NCBI GenBank assembly: GCA_027487485.1
Contig: JAIYDN010000088.1
Location: 1 to 64,000 of the forward strand
DNA: 64,000 bases
Direction: 5' to 3'
Source of the DNA: Planctomycetaceae bacterium
Lineage (GTDB): Bacteria; Planctomycetota; Planctomycetia; Pirellulales; Pirellulaceae
Made by a program: the position numbers and the translations under genes. This document shows positions 17,832 through 26,961 of the stretch, one piece after another (within the stretch, counting starts at the first letter, position 1; each line of letters opens with the position of its first letter). A model generated the notes under the pieces. It saw only the letters and a list, made by a program, of their open reading frames with translations, made no database searches and had not been told where the DNA came from.

Positions 17832-19085
17832 ATGAAGCAGCAGTTTCACATTTATTACGGCTGGATCAACGTCGTCATGGCATCTTTGGCTATGGTCGCG
17901 ACACTACCCGGTCGCACCCATGGCCTTGGATTGATCACCAAGCCACTGCTCGTAGACTTGGAACTCAGCGAATCTGCTTTCGCGCAAATCAATCTATGGA
18001 GTTGCCTGCTGGGTGCCATTTTCGCTCTACCGATGGGCTGGCTGATCGATCGGATTGGTGTACGCTTGGCGGGGACGTCGGTGGTCGGGTTGCTCTCGGC
18101 AAGCGTATTCCAATTGACTCGAGTTGATAACGGAACAGAGCTTTTCTTATGCTTAACGCTCATTCGAGGGTTTGGGCAAAGTGCTTTGTCGGTGGTCAGC
18201 ATGGCCATGATCAGCAAGTGGTTTCGACGAGGCCTAGCTCCGGCCATGGGGGTATATGCAGTACTACTCACCTTTGGGTTCGTGTTCTCTGTTTTGGGGA
18301 TGGGGTGGGCCATCGATCGTTATGGTTGGCGTGAAGCTTGGACTCTCTTGGGCTACTGGTTGCTATGTTTGGCACCAGCGGTTTGGTTGCTTGTTCGCAA
18401 TACTCCTGAGGAAAGTGGCGTTCAGGCAGATCCTGAAGCGAACGAGACCGATGGCTCCAACAACAGCGACCAAGACCACACCGACTTTACATTGAAGCAA
18501 GCTCTACTCACCCCGGCATTTTGGATTGTCGCCCTTGCAACCTCCGCGTTCAATCTTGTTTGGTCGAGTATTACGCTGTTCAACGAGCCGATTCTGAATG
18601 AGCTTGGATTTGATCAGAAAGCGGCCGTCGAAATGATGGCATACCTTACAGGTCTGGGGCTCATCAGCAACATCGTTGCAGGCAAGTTAGCATCACGACA
18701 ACGGATTGGAGTTTTACTTGGCATTGCCCTTTTGGCACTGACATTGGCTCTAGCTTCGTTTCCATCAATTCGTTCCGCCATGCAGTTGCGATTGTATGGA
18801 GCCGTCATGGGTTTCGTGGGAGGGATTGTTACGGTCGTGCACTTTTCAGTATGGGGGCAGTTTTTCGGTCGAGCCGAAATCGGGCGGATTCAGGGCTTCG
18901 CACAGGTTCTAACCGTACTTGCATCTGCGATTGGCCCAGCATGTGTCGCATGGTTCGCTGATCAGCGGCATTCGCACATGCCAGCCTATTACGGATTCGC
19001 ACTTTTGACGTTGATTGCTGCAATTTTCTCTTTCCTCATGCCCCTTCCAATCCATACAGCGGAAGCCCGAGGTAAGCTAGGATGA
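17832..19085 (+). CDS. MFS transporter
   Basis: This 417-residue protein has about twelve membrane segments and the major facilitator loop motif after helix 2 (GWLIDRIGVRLAG). A second copy of the motif follows the central loop (GKLASRQRIGVLLG), and a hydrophilic Asp/Asn-rich loop joins the two halves. It resembles the oxalate/formate-antiporter-like group (IYYGWINVV near the N-terminus). The substrate cannot be read from sequence. I chose ATG 17832 (MKQQFHIYYGW) because upstream codons add no family-like sequence. Its stop overlaps the next gene as ATGA. Confidence 0.85.
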   Translation: MKQQFHIYYGWINVVMASLAMVATLPGRTHGLGLITKPLLVDLELSESAFAQINLWSCLLGAIFALPMGWLIDRIGVRLAGTSVVGLLSASVFQLTRVDNGTELFLCLTLIRGFGQSALSVVSMAMISKWFRRGLAPAMGVYAVLLTFGFVFSVLGMGWAIDRYGWREAWTLLGYWLLCLAPAVWLLVRNTPEESGVQADPEANETDGSNNSDQDHTDFTLKQALLTPAFWIVALATSAFNLVWSSITLFNEPILNELGFDQKAAVEMMAYLTGLGLISNIVAGKLASRQRIGVLLGIALLALTLALASFPSIRSAMQLRLYGAVMGFVGGIVTVVHFSVWGQFFGRAEIGRIQGFAQVLTVLASAIGPACVAWFADQRHSHMPAYYGFALLTLIAAIFSFLMPLPIHTAEARGKLG

Positions 19086-19618
19086 CACAGGAACACTTAC
19101 TTATAGCTTGGTCGATTCGACTCTCGATGTTGCTTTTCGTTTTGGTGATCGCTTCTCGAATCGTCAACCCCAGGACCGTCGTCGACAATACCATTACTAG
19201 GTGCCTTTGGACGATTGCTTTCGTACTCTTTGTTGTGCATGTTCTTGCATCATTCCACTTTGCTCATCAATGGAGTCATGACTCAGCCTACCAAGCTACC
19301 GCCAAACAAACCCTTGAGTTGCTCGGCATTGAGGTCGGTATGGGAGTCTACTTCAACTATCTGTTTTTAGCTGTCTGGGCGATGGATGTTATCAACGCGT
19401 GGACACATTTTGCCGAAGGTCGAAGAACGGTTCAGTGGATGCTTTGCATTGGATTGATCTACATGATCTTCATTGCATTTAATGGGATCGTTGTTTTCAA
19501 GTCCGGGTGGCTAAGGATAGTAGGGCTGGTGGCTTCTGCATTACTTCTCGCTGCATTCGTCAACAAATGTGCAAAACTCCAGACAACTCAACGAGTAGAG
19601 AATGGATTGAACCAATGA
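19082..19618 (+). CDS. Small multi-pass membrane protein coupled to the MFS gene
   Basis: This 178-residue protein has about five hydrophobic helices and His-containing segments (VHVLASFHFAHQWSHDSAY, INAWTHFAEG). The start ATG overlaps the MFS stop, so the two are translationally coupled and may form a complex or act on the same substrate. No family is recognised. Confidence 0.68.
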   Translation: MTQEHLLIAWSIRLSMLLFVLVIASRIVNPRTVVDNTITRCLWTIAFVLFVVHVLASFHFAHQWSHDSAYQATAKQTLELLGIEVGMGVYFNYLFLAVWAMDVINAWTHFAEGRRTVQWMLCIGLIYMIFIAFNGIVVFKSGWLRIVGLVASALLLAAFVNKCAKLQTTQRVENGLNQ

Positions 19619-19842
19619 CGATCGCGGAATCCAAGAGTAGACCAAGATTGGCAAGATGCCTTGTTGGGCGTGCGGTGTTTCAGCCGGAATGCTAACGGTG
19701 GGCGGGTTGTCAGCTACCGAAATTTGGAAAACATGGATATCCTTCCTGCGTCTGGGGTAAACTCACGTTGCGTCGGAGAGCTCTAGTGCAGATAATTCAA
19801 GGGAGATTCAAGCTTGCAAATGAACCATTTGATCCATCAAAG

Positions 19843-20160
19843 ATGTCACACAAAGACAACTTAACAGAAGACCCATCGCTCTGCGCCAACTATTTGAAGG
19901 CACTTGGGGATCCTGTTCGCTTGCAGATCGTTCGCGCGTTGCAATCCGGACCGTTGAGTGTATCGGATTTAGCTTTACTTCTCGAAATCGAACTAGCCAA
20001 CATCTCACACCATTTGCGAGTCCTTTTTCACGCAAATATTGTGACTACCGAACGGGATGGTAAGTTCATCTACTATGCGGTCAACAAGGAATTTTTGAAT
20101 CGTCGGTCGGTTGCGAAATCGCTTGACTTCGGGTGCTGCAAGATTGATTTGCGTGACTAG
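19843..20160 (+). CDS. ArsR/SmtB family transcriptional regulator
   Basis: A winged-helix repressor of about 105 residues counted from the ATG at 19843; the frame is open back to TTG 19768. It shows ALGDPVRLQIVRALQSGPLS, the recognition helix IELANISHHLRVLFHANIV and the wing TTERDGKFIYYAV. The C-terminus has a Cys pair (DFGCCKIDL), which could bind a metal or react with sulfur species. It lies beside the convergent PiT/rhodanese pair and may regulate it; that link is inferred from position only. Confidence 0.82.
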   Translation: MSHKDNLTEDPSLCANYLKALGDPVRLQIVRALQSGPLSVSDLALLLEIELANISHHLRVLFHANIVTTERDGKFIYYAVNKEFLNRRSVAKSLDFGCCKIDLRD

Positions 20161-20232
20161 TCTTGATTGCTTTTTCACTACTTGACTAGCTACACAAATG
20201 GAGTTCGGATTTCAAACCGAGCCACCCAATAA

Positions 20233-21195
20233 TCAAGTCACTGCCATCTGCAAAACGGTGTATACAACCGCAGCAAGAACTGCAGCGCAAGGGACGGTAG
20301 TGATCCATGCCAAGAGTATTTCGATCACCTTTCTCCATTTCGCTTGCTCGGTGCATGCGCCTATACCCAACATTGATCCAACACTTACATGGGTCGTGCT
20401 TACAGGCAAGCTGTGGAAACTGGCCGTCGTAACAAGGATTGCAGTAACTAGGTTGGCTGAGAAGCCCTGGCCTGGCGTCATGCTTGTTACTTTCTTGCCC
20501 AAAGTCTCTGCCACTCCCTTTGCGTCGATCATGGCTCCGAAGGCGATCACGATCCCAATAAAAAGCATCGAGTACGTCATCGAAAAACTCGGCGCGATCA
20601 GAAGCAACGCCGCCATTTTAGGAGTATCGTTCAGGCCGCGCGCAAAGCTTGCAGCTCCGGCCGAAGCGAAGTGCGCGATGTCGAGATACCGATTTCGTTG
20701 ATCTGGGGCCAAGCGAAGTGATCGAAGTGCCCAGTAGACAATAGCACCGAGAAGAATTGCAATGAATGGGCTAAAGAACAGTGGATAAAGAAAGTTCTTT
20801 CCTAAAGCAGCCAAATGAACTCGATCGCCCCCACCTGCCAAACCAGCGCCAACAAGTGCACCCACGAGGGCATGCGTTGTTGAGACGGGGAAACCTAGCC
20901 TTGTCGCAAAAAAACTCGTGAGTGCGGCGCCGGCAGCAACCGCAGACGTAAACGTGGGTGACTGGAGCAATTCATCGCTTACAAGTCCTTTTCCACTGAA
21001 CTTCTTGAGAAGCTCTTCTGCAAGAAACACTGCGGCAACCGAACCCGCAAGTGTTGTGAGTGTCCCCCACCATAACGCTGTTTTCAAAGAAGTCGTACCA
21101 CTGCCGTAGAGTGAAGCGACTCCTTTGAAGTTCGCGTTGGCTCCGTTGGTAAACGCAACAAATCCGACTGAAAGAATCAGGAAAGCGAGTAACAC
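20233..21195 (-). CDS. PiT family inorganic anion (phosphate/sulfate) permease
   Basis: This 320-residue membrane protein carries the PiT signatures GANANFKG near the N-terminus, GFPVSTTHALVG, the second-half ARGLNDTPKMAALLL and SLPVSTTHVSVGS. Family members move phosphate with a cation; some homologues, such as CysP of Bacillus, take up sulfate. The gene starts at GTG 21195, nine bases after the stop of the exported rhodanese gene, so the two are co-transcribed. With a sulfurtransferase upstream, a sulfur oxyanion is a reasonable substrate, but phosphate remains possible. Confidence 0.85.
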   Translation of the reverse strand: MLLAFLILSVGFVAFTNGANANFKGVASLYGSGTTSLKTALWWGTLTTLAGSVAAVFLAEELLKKFSGKGLVSDELLQSPTFTSAVAAGAALTSFFATRLGFPVSTTHALVGALVGAGLAGGGDRVHLAALGKNFLYPLFFSPFIAILLGAIVYWALRSLRLAPDQRNRYLDIAHFASAGAASFARGLNDTPKMAALLLIAPSFSMTYSMLFIGIVIAFGAMIDAKGVAETLGKKVTSMTPGQGFSANLVTAILVTTASFHSLPVSTTHVSVGSMLGIGACTEQAKWRKVIEILLAWITTVPCAAVLAAVVYTVLQMAVT

Positions 21196-21203
21196 GTCGA
21201 ATC

Positions 21204-22127
21204 CTACTTCGCCCTATTTTCTTTAGTCTCAGCAGGATACTTCTTGAGAGATGCATACTCTTTCCAAGATCCCTCATAGAGTTGAACATTTGGGAATCCG
21301 GCAACGTGTGCCAAGTAGAAGCGAAGTAGGCTGCCTTCTCTTGAGGTCCCGCAATAGACAATGATCTCTTTGTCTTTCGTCACGCCAGCACTCGTGAGTT
21401 CAGCTAGTGCTTTATCTTTCGCAATAAACTTGTGAGTGTTGTCCTTTTCCATAAGCCGAGCCCAATGAAAGCTGATAGCACCGGGAATGTGGCCTTTTCG
21501 GAGCCAAACATCATCCTCACCAATGTACTCGTTGCGTGGCCGAGCATCGACAACAACCACATTGGATTTATCCTTCTTCGAAAGGAGTTCGTCGACGTCA
21601 ATTCCGATGCCGTTATTCATAGCCTCTGGCAACTTGCCCGGAGGATTACCGAAGTACTCTTGGGTGGTCGGAAGTTTCTGCTTTTGCCATTCAGCAAGAC
21701 CACCATCAACGACACGAATGTCGTTAACGCCAAACTTCTCAAGCACATATGCCACCATGCTCGTGCTAAGAATCTCGTCATTAGGAAGCTTGTCGCCAGT
21801 TGCATACAAGATGTGCGTTTTGTTCTTGTTGATTCCTGCTCGGATCAAAAGCTCTTTGGTCAAGTCGTCGGGTAAGTACTGGACGGGAACCCCAAGGTCC
21901 GTTCCTCGTAGCGTGTCAAAGTTGAGATGGTGGGCAGTCGGAATATGCGATCTGAAGTAGTCCTTGTATCCGCCGCGCGTGTCGATCACGATCGGGCGGT
22001 CGGACTCCCTGGGATTGTCAATTAGCCTCTTCGCCTCGTCACATGAAATGACGGTGATCTCCGCTCGCACGAACGAGCCACTGAAAGCCAACAAGGTGAA
22101 CAAGCACGTAGATAATACCGACTTCAT
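21204..22127 (-). CDS. Exported tandem-domain rhodanese (sulfurtransferase)
   Basis: This 307-residue protein has a signal peptide (VLSTCLFTLLAFSGSFVRA). Two rhodanese domains follow: a first with no catalytic Cys (ILYATGDKLPNDE) and a second with the active loop YCGTSREGS (Cys259). Supporting blocks are VIDTRGGYKDYFRSHIP, VVDARPRNEYIG and HIPGAISFHW. This is the layout of thiosulfate/3-mercaptopyruvate sulfurtransferases. I chose ATG 22127 because AGGA lies about nine bases upstream and the signal peptide follows at once; the frame is open to 22187. The next gene is a PiT permease. Confidence 0.87.
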   Translation of the reverse strand: MKSVLSTCLFTLLAFSGSFVRAEITVISCDEAKRLIDNPRESDRPIVIDTRGGYKDYFRSHIPTAHHLNFDTLRGTDLGVPVQYLPDDLTKELLIRAGINKNKTHILYATGDKLPNDEILSTSMVAYVLEKFGVNDIRVVDGGLAEWQKQKLPTTQEYFGNPPGKLPEAMNNGIGIDVDELLSKKDKSNVVVVDARPRNEYIGEDDVWLRKGHIPGAISFHWARLMEKDNTHKFIAKDKALAELTSAGVTKDKEIIVYCGTSREGSLLRFYLAHVAGFPNVQLYEGSWKEYASLKKYPAETKENRAK

Positions 22128-22509
22128 GGATGATTCCTCGCTTCGATTTTCAAGATGGTTGGCCGATGTGAGCGGTGATTCACTCAAATGTTCGTCAGAA
22201 TGTTTTAGTCTGAAAAGCTTGCTTTGAATAGCGGGTTTTTAGTTTTCTGCGAATCGGTCCGCTTTACAGCGGAAGCACCTTTCTACCAAGCATCCTTTCT
22301 GGACGTTCGGACGGGGGTTAGCAGGTAGTAGGTTTATTGCGGGGGCATCTCTGATTTAAACCATGGCTTCATAGTCATTTTTGGTTTTCTCGGGGAAACA
22401 AAACCATCATCATCGTTCGGTTGGCATCTCATGTCAGCGTCGAGTGGAACCGTTGAATCACTTAACACTGACTTAGCTTCTGTTCTGAAGTTGCCAACGA
22501 ATTTCAACG

Positions 22510-22800
22510 GGTTTCAACGCAGCGTCATGCGCAACCCCTTCAGGGTTGACGCAGTGCTTTCGTGTGTGAACCCGGGGTGCGCTGCGCGCCCCCGGCTATG
22601 TTGTTGGACTGCGTTGCAGTCACCGGAGCCATGCACACCAATCCTGAACAGTGTCCGCCTACCCCAACAATATCCAGGAACCCCAACGGGGTCTAACATC
22701 AAAGCCCAGGGGCGCGTAGCGAACCCTGGGAAGACAGAACCCGCTACGCGCGAACCCATCGGAGTTCAGCACGGCGACAAGTGCAATCCCTTTGGGGTCG
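22510..22800. repeat. Dispersed repeat with CCCGGGGTGCGCTGCGCGCC block, copy 2
   Basis: The segment shares ACCCGGGGTGCGCTGCGCG, TTGTTGGACTGCGTTGCAGT and AGCCCAGGG(G/T)CGCG blocks with 15230-15480. Around it, in the 22128-23035 gap, a minus-strand frame (22766-23014) reads GGASWLNKARMIDNQVRRAT. That could be a relic of a DUF5069-like gene, but it is too weak to call. Confidence 0.6.
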
Positions 22801-23035
22801 GCGAGTCAGGAATTGCACAGCGATCCGTGGATGAGGAATCTCTTTGGCATTCAATGGCTCGATCAATTCTCTGACGAACGGAAATCATGCACTCGCCAGT
22901 GGCACGCCGGACCTGGTTATCTATCATACGGGCTTTATTGAGCCACGAAGCCCCACCGACCGTGTCTTTTGCACGACCGATCAGGCTATGGTCGGTTTCT
23001 GGAAAGTCTGGCATGGGTTGCCGAGCGGTATTCGG

Positions 23036-24448
23036 TTAATACTTTCCATTCGGCAAATCTTGTTCATTTGGTTCGCGCCACTCAAATCGCAATCTTTTCT
23101 CGACGCCTTTGTCCAACTGAAGCGTCGAAACGGTTCGCTGATCAGACAACACAAACATTAGTCCGAGATCCTTGTAATACAGCATAGACTTCGAATATCC
23201 TTTGCTGGGTTGGCCGTACATCGCGATGACTTCTCGCTCGGTAGAACCGATGCCAAGGCCATCTGCCAAAGTCCCAGGAAAATTGACTCCTTCCGCGAGT
23301 TGTATTTTCTTGTCGAATGAAAACCCAACCAATCCATCGCTAACCTCAAAATCCAATCGCAGACCAAGATTGGAATAGGTCAGAGAATGAAACTCGGTCA
23401 AGATAGTGAGGCGAGCATTCTTGGATGGACGCGGTTGATCGTCGACCTGCAATATGTCTTTATCAAAAGGGAACTTGGGCTTCGAGATATCCTCTCGATC
23501 CGGACGACCGAGCAACTGCACGACTTCCATTTGAGCCATTCCGAATTTAACTGGTCCGATACCTTGCAATGGATCAATCTGAGGCGTCCTTGGAAAAATC
23601 TCCGACAGGCTGGCAGGGGGCTTTCCAATTTCAGTTATCTGGTAGTTCAACGGAGGTTTCAAATCGAAAAGCGTCTCCGCCAAAGGCACCCCGAATCGAA
23701 TGTCCTTAAACGTTGTGACGACCTTGACTTTGTCTTCAGGTGTATCGCCAGACGACAATCCGATCACGTTTTCCGTAGTACGTTCAGCCAGTACAGGTAG
23801 TAGAGTCTCGGGTGAAACCCACACTCGCAAAACAGATTCAAGCTCATCGATGCGAAAGCCTACGCAGTCTTCCCCATCTATTTTTCTCGGTGCGATACCT
23901 TGAGCGTTCGTTGCCAAATGCATGGATTGCAACATAGATAGGAAATTGTATTCTTCCCTGCTGTCAACCACGTAGGCTAGCGTCGCTGTCTTGTACTTCA
24001 CATCCGTCGTCAAACGTTTGCCAAGGGATCCATCGGTTATTATCAAAGAACCATCTGCCGATTCAACTCGAATGCGAGCGTTGTCTGCATTTATCGAAAC
24101 GAGCAATGCAACACTGCTAATTTCCGTCTGGTTTACATCCTGCTTGAATGCCGCTTGTTGATACCGCAGCGTAGCGGTTCGGTACGCTGACAATCGACTC
24201 TGAACCTGAGCAAAGGCAATCTGGTCCGTTCGAAAGAAAAACATCATGGCCACAACTGCAGCCGTGGCCGCCAGCGACATTCCAATGCCTGCGAGAGTTC
24301 GCATGCGTCTGGCCGATGGCAATTCCAACCTTGTTGTTGTCTCTACATCATGAAGTCTCGCAAGGACGGCAGAAGCCACGCTTGGTTCTCGGCGCAGATC
24401 TTCCCCCAATTGCAAAAGTTCGCGTTCTAGCAAATTATTCTCGTTCAT
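23036..24448 (-). CDS. Membrane protein with anti-sigma-like N-terminus and LolA-like domain
   Basis: This 470-residue protein has a short cytoplasmic N-terminus and one membrane helix at about 51-72. A large extracytoplasmic region follows (FAQVQSRLSAYRTATLRYQQ, IDGEDCVGFRIDELESVLRV), typical of LolA-like domains in planctomycete anti-sigma proteins. A C-terminal part with DPLQGIGPVKFGMAQMEVVQ and GLGIGSTEREVIAMYGQPSK resembles SmpA/OmlA-like repeats. Its start lies 14 bases inside the upstream ECF sigma gene, so the two are coupled. The anti-sigma function is inferred from layout. A degraded fragment similar to its middle lies at 25315-25440. Confidence 0.7.
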   Translation of the reverse strand: MNENNLLERELLQLGEDLRREPSVASAVLARLHDVETTTRLELPSARRMRTLAGIGMSLAATAAVVAMMFFFRTDQIAFAQVQSRLSAYRTATLRYQQAAFKQDVNQTEISSVALLVSINADNARIRVESADGSLIITDGSLGKRLTTDVKYKTATLAYVVDSREEYNFLSMLQSMHLATNAQGIAPRKIDGEDCVGFRIDELESVLRVWVSPETLLPVLAERTTENVIGLSSGDTPEDKVKVVTTFKDIRFGVPLAETLFDLKPPLNYQITEIGKPPASLSEIFPRTPQIDPLQGIGPVKFGMAQMEVVQLLGRPDREDISKPKFPFDKDILQVDDQPRPSKNARLTILTEFHSLTYSNLGLRLDFEVSDGLVGFSFDKKIQLAEGVNFPGTLADGLGIGSTEREVIAMYGQPSKGYSKSMLYYKDLGLMFVLSDQRTVSTLQLDKGVEKRLRFEWREPNEQDLPNGKY

Positions 24449-24977
24449 CGTTTTGCTCCTCGGATTGCATTAACCACATTCGTAGTCGCTCGTAAGCTCG
24501 AGAGAGTTGCTTTGTCACAGTTCCAAGCGGTCGTTTGGTAACATCTGCAATTTCCTGACTGCTGTGCCCATCGAAGTATCGCATAGCAATAACAAGCCGT
24601 TCACTCTCGGGCAACTTCTCGATGCATTCGAGCACCTGCCGTTGTCGAAACGAAATACCTGGTCGCACCTCTGCAATTTCTTCAATCTGCGTTCCTTGTT
24701 CGATAGGGATATTTGTTCGGCTGCGCTGTCTCTGAGAAGTGCGTCGAGCAATTTGCATTAACCAAGGTCCAAACTTCGCTGCTTCTTTCAAACCAACTAA
24801 ACTTCGAAAAGCTGCAATAAAGGTCTCTTGCGTAGCATCATCGCAAGCGTTCGATTCACGAAGATATGCCCAGGCAACGCTGCGTACAGAACGTTCATAG
24901 CGCAGAATCAGCTGTTCGAACGCGGGCATATCTCCAATTTTTGCTTTTCCTACTAGTTCCGCGTCAGATTCGATCAA
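24435..24977 (-). CDS. ECF-type RNA polymerase sigma factor
   Basis: This 180-residue protein has region 2 (FEQLILRYERSVRSVAWAYL, CDDATQETFIAAFRSL, FGPWLMQIARRTSQRQ). It also has region 4 (CIEKLPESERLVIAMRYFDG, SSQEIADVTKRPLGTVTKQL). It overlaps the anti-sigma-like gene downstream by 14 bases. The pair is expected to respond to an extracytoplasmic signal. Confidence 0.88.
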   Translation of the reverse strand: MIESDAELVGKAKIGDMPAFEQLILRYERSVRSVAWAYLRESNACDDATQETFIAAFRSLVGLKEAAKFGPWLMQIARRTSQRQRSRTNIPIEQGTQIEEIAEVRPGISFRQRQVLECIEKLPESERLVIAMRYFDGHSSQEIADVTKRPLGTVTKQLSRAYERLRMWLMQSEEQNDERE

Positions 24978-25314
24978 GAACGGCCCCCTTATTCGCTTTG
25001 GACCCGGAGGTTTTCTCGCAGCGACAGAGGAGGTCCCATTCGACGATGCGAATAGCCTTCAGTTCATGGATGAGGCGAGTGACAAGCCCGGGAGGCCGGC
25101 ATGGATCTGTTGAATCCATTTCTCCGTTCATTTGGATAGCCCACATCAATTAAGCCTTCGAAAGGGAGGTTGTTAAGAAAGTCTGTGCAATCCGCCCAAC
25201 ACGATAAATCAAACGCCACTCCAAGAAGCAAGTGCACAAAAGGTGGAAAATTGCGACATGAAAATCGGAAATTGGTTGCAACCTACTGGCGTAGTTCGAC
25301 TCCATGAACAGCAC

Positions 25315-25440
25315 TCAAGCTTGCAAAGCGGATTCAGTCTCATCCATGCGAAACCACACGCAAGTCTTTTCGTCAACACTTTTTACTAATTCAAAGGCAA
25401 GGCCGAGTGAAATCCGAATCGGCGAAAGAAAATTATTGAC
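25315..25440 (-). pseudogene. Fragment related to the LolA-like domain protein upstream
   Basis: The frame reads LAFELVKSVDEKTCVWFRMD and then ETESALQA before a TGA. It resembles IDGEDCVGFRIDELESVLRV of the protein at 23036-24448. No complete gene surrounds it. It appears to be a decayed paralogue fragment in the 24978-25834 gap, which otherwise holds only REP sequence. Confidence 0.35.
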
Positions 25441-25617
25441 CAAACCTGCGCTCGCTTCCGTCGCGACGATCAACCATTTTATCTCCGGCTACAGCCCCAA
25501 GCGATTCGATCAAACTGGTCGACTCATCCATCGAGTCGAAGATCGCATCATTTGGGGATTGCTTTGTAGGTTCGGTCGTGAGGGTAGATCGCGGCGGATT
25601 GTGAGCAAACAAAGATT

Positions 25618-25867
25618 GGTGTGTCGGCCTTTCAGGCCTTTCTTATTTCATGCGCCACGAAAACTGGGGCCTTCGACCCTGGCAGAGATTGTGCCAGCCC
25701 TTCAGGCTTAAAGCTGCGTACACCAAATGCCATCAGATTTGAAGCCATGGGCATCAAATGTCTTCAGGTGTTCTTAAGCCTGAAGGGCTGACATACCCTC
25801 TGCCGGTGGTGATAACCACCGGTGACAGAACCAATTAGAAACTCGAAAAGCCCGAAGGGCTGACACA
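25618..25867. repeat. REP cluster 3' of the RAYT gene
   Basis: The cluster holds TGTCGGCCTTTCAGGCCTTT, GCCAGCCCTTCAGGCTTAAA, TAAGCCTGAAGGGCTGACAT, CTCTGCCGGTGGTGATAACC followed by ACCGG, and AAGCCCGAAGGGCTGACACA. The stop codon and last dozen codons of the RAYT gene lie within it. Confidence 0.75.
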
Positions 25868-26317
25868 TGAATCGAATACATACCTTGGGTCGTATTCAAC
25901 CTCATGTTTAGTAAGCATCTTCAAATACTCATCTTCGAAGGTCTGCTTCTTGTGATGCTCCATCTGCTTTTCAATATAAGCAACCACAGCATCTTTGACT
26001 GAGACGCTGACCGTAAAGGCGCCGTATCCGTCTTGCCATCCAAACTTACGGATAAAGCCGCTAGTGTCATTGATGTGTTTACTAGTATTGGCTTTGAGTT
26101 GCCCAACAAAGTCGGCGACCGTGATCTTCGATGGAATACGAACGAGCAAGTGAGCATGGTCATAGAAACCACCAACCTTGATCGCAAAGCCGCTTAAGTC
26201 CTTGGCCGTGCCTGCCATGTATGCAAAAACATTCTCCCTTAAACCGTCGGTGAGCCATGGCTGGCGGTTCTTGGTACTGAAAACGATGTGGTAAAGAAGT
26301 TGCTGATGAGTGCTCAT
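25835..26317 (-). CDS. REP-associated tyrosine transposase (RAYT, IS200/IS605 Y1 family)
   Basis: This 160-residue single-domain HUH nuclease has the metal-binding pair His54-x-His56 in YDHAHLLVRIP. The catalytic tyrosine is probably Tyr114 in VVAYIEKQMEHHKKQTF. It also has LYHIVFSTKNRQPWL at the N-terminus and FGWQDGYGAFTVS. RAYTs cut and join single-stranded DNA at REP palindromes. The gene lies between clusters of palindromic repeats (25618-25867, 26399-26695, 26723-26945), and its last codons (SPSGFSSF) are inside one. No partner TnpB is present. Confidence 0.88.
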   Translation of the reverse strand: MSTHQQLLYHIVFSTKNRQPWLTDGLRENVFAYMAGTAKDLSGFAIKVGGFYDHAHLLVRIPSKITVADFVGQLKANTSKHINDTSGFIRKFGWQDGYGAFTVSVSVKDAVVAYIEKQMEHHKKQTFEDEYLKMLTKHEVEYDPRYVFDSCVSPSGFSSF

Positions 26318-26398
26318 GGGTTTTCTCCTTAGTTATTTGTTGATGTCCTACTTTCTTGGGGTGCGGCATGTTTGTAGACACTTATGGAATTGTAGATG

Positions 26399-26945
26399 AT
26401 GCTGTGTGTTGGTGTGTCGGCCTTCCAGGCCTTTTTGTTTCATGCAGGACGAAAACCGGGGCCTTCGACCCCGGCAGAGGGTATGCCAGCCCTTCAGGCT
26501 TAATGCCATATGTACGAAAGGCCTACAGGCTCAAAGCCTGTTCACCAAACGCCTTCAGGCTTAAAGCCATGGGCATCAAATGCTTGGTGGTGTTCTTAAG
26601 CCTGAAGGGCTGGCATACCCTCTGCCGGTGGTGATAACCACCGGTGGCAGAGCCAATTGGAAACTCAAAAAGCCTGGAGGGCTGATACATCAATGGGATT
26701 AAATGATAAGCAGGTCAATCAAAGATTGGTGTGTCGGCCTTCCAGGCCTTTCTACCTCATTTTTGGCCATTTCCGGGGGCTTCGCCCCCGGCAGAGGATG
26801 TGCCAGCCCTTCGGGCTTAAAGCCACATGCACCAAGTGCCTTAAGGTGATTTCAAGCCTGCTTGAAATCACCTTAAGCCTGAAGGGCTGATACACCCTCT
26901 GCTGGCGCCGACAACGAGTGATAACCACCGGTGGCAGAACAACCT
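26399..26945. repeat. Two REP clusters 5' of the RAYT gene
   Basis: At 26399-26695 and 26723-26945 the blocks TGTGTCGGCCTTCCAGGCCT, CCCCGGCAGAGG, GCCAGCCCTTCAGGCTTAA, TTAAGCCTGAAGGGCTG and GATAACCACCGGTGGCAGA recur in the same order. Additional palindromes are present, such as AGGTGATTTCAAGCC with GGCTTGAAATCACCT read across the centre. The gap 26318-26961 contains no gene. Confidence 0.75.
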
Positions 26946-26961
26946 GCAGTCCGATCGCCGC

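Noticed and set aside
22766-23014. Possible DUF5069-like gene remnant
   Set aside because: Only one short phrase (GGASWLNKARMID) resembles the family and the remainder is repeat-derived, so I do not list it as a gene.
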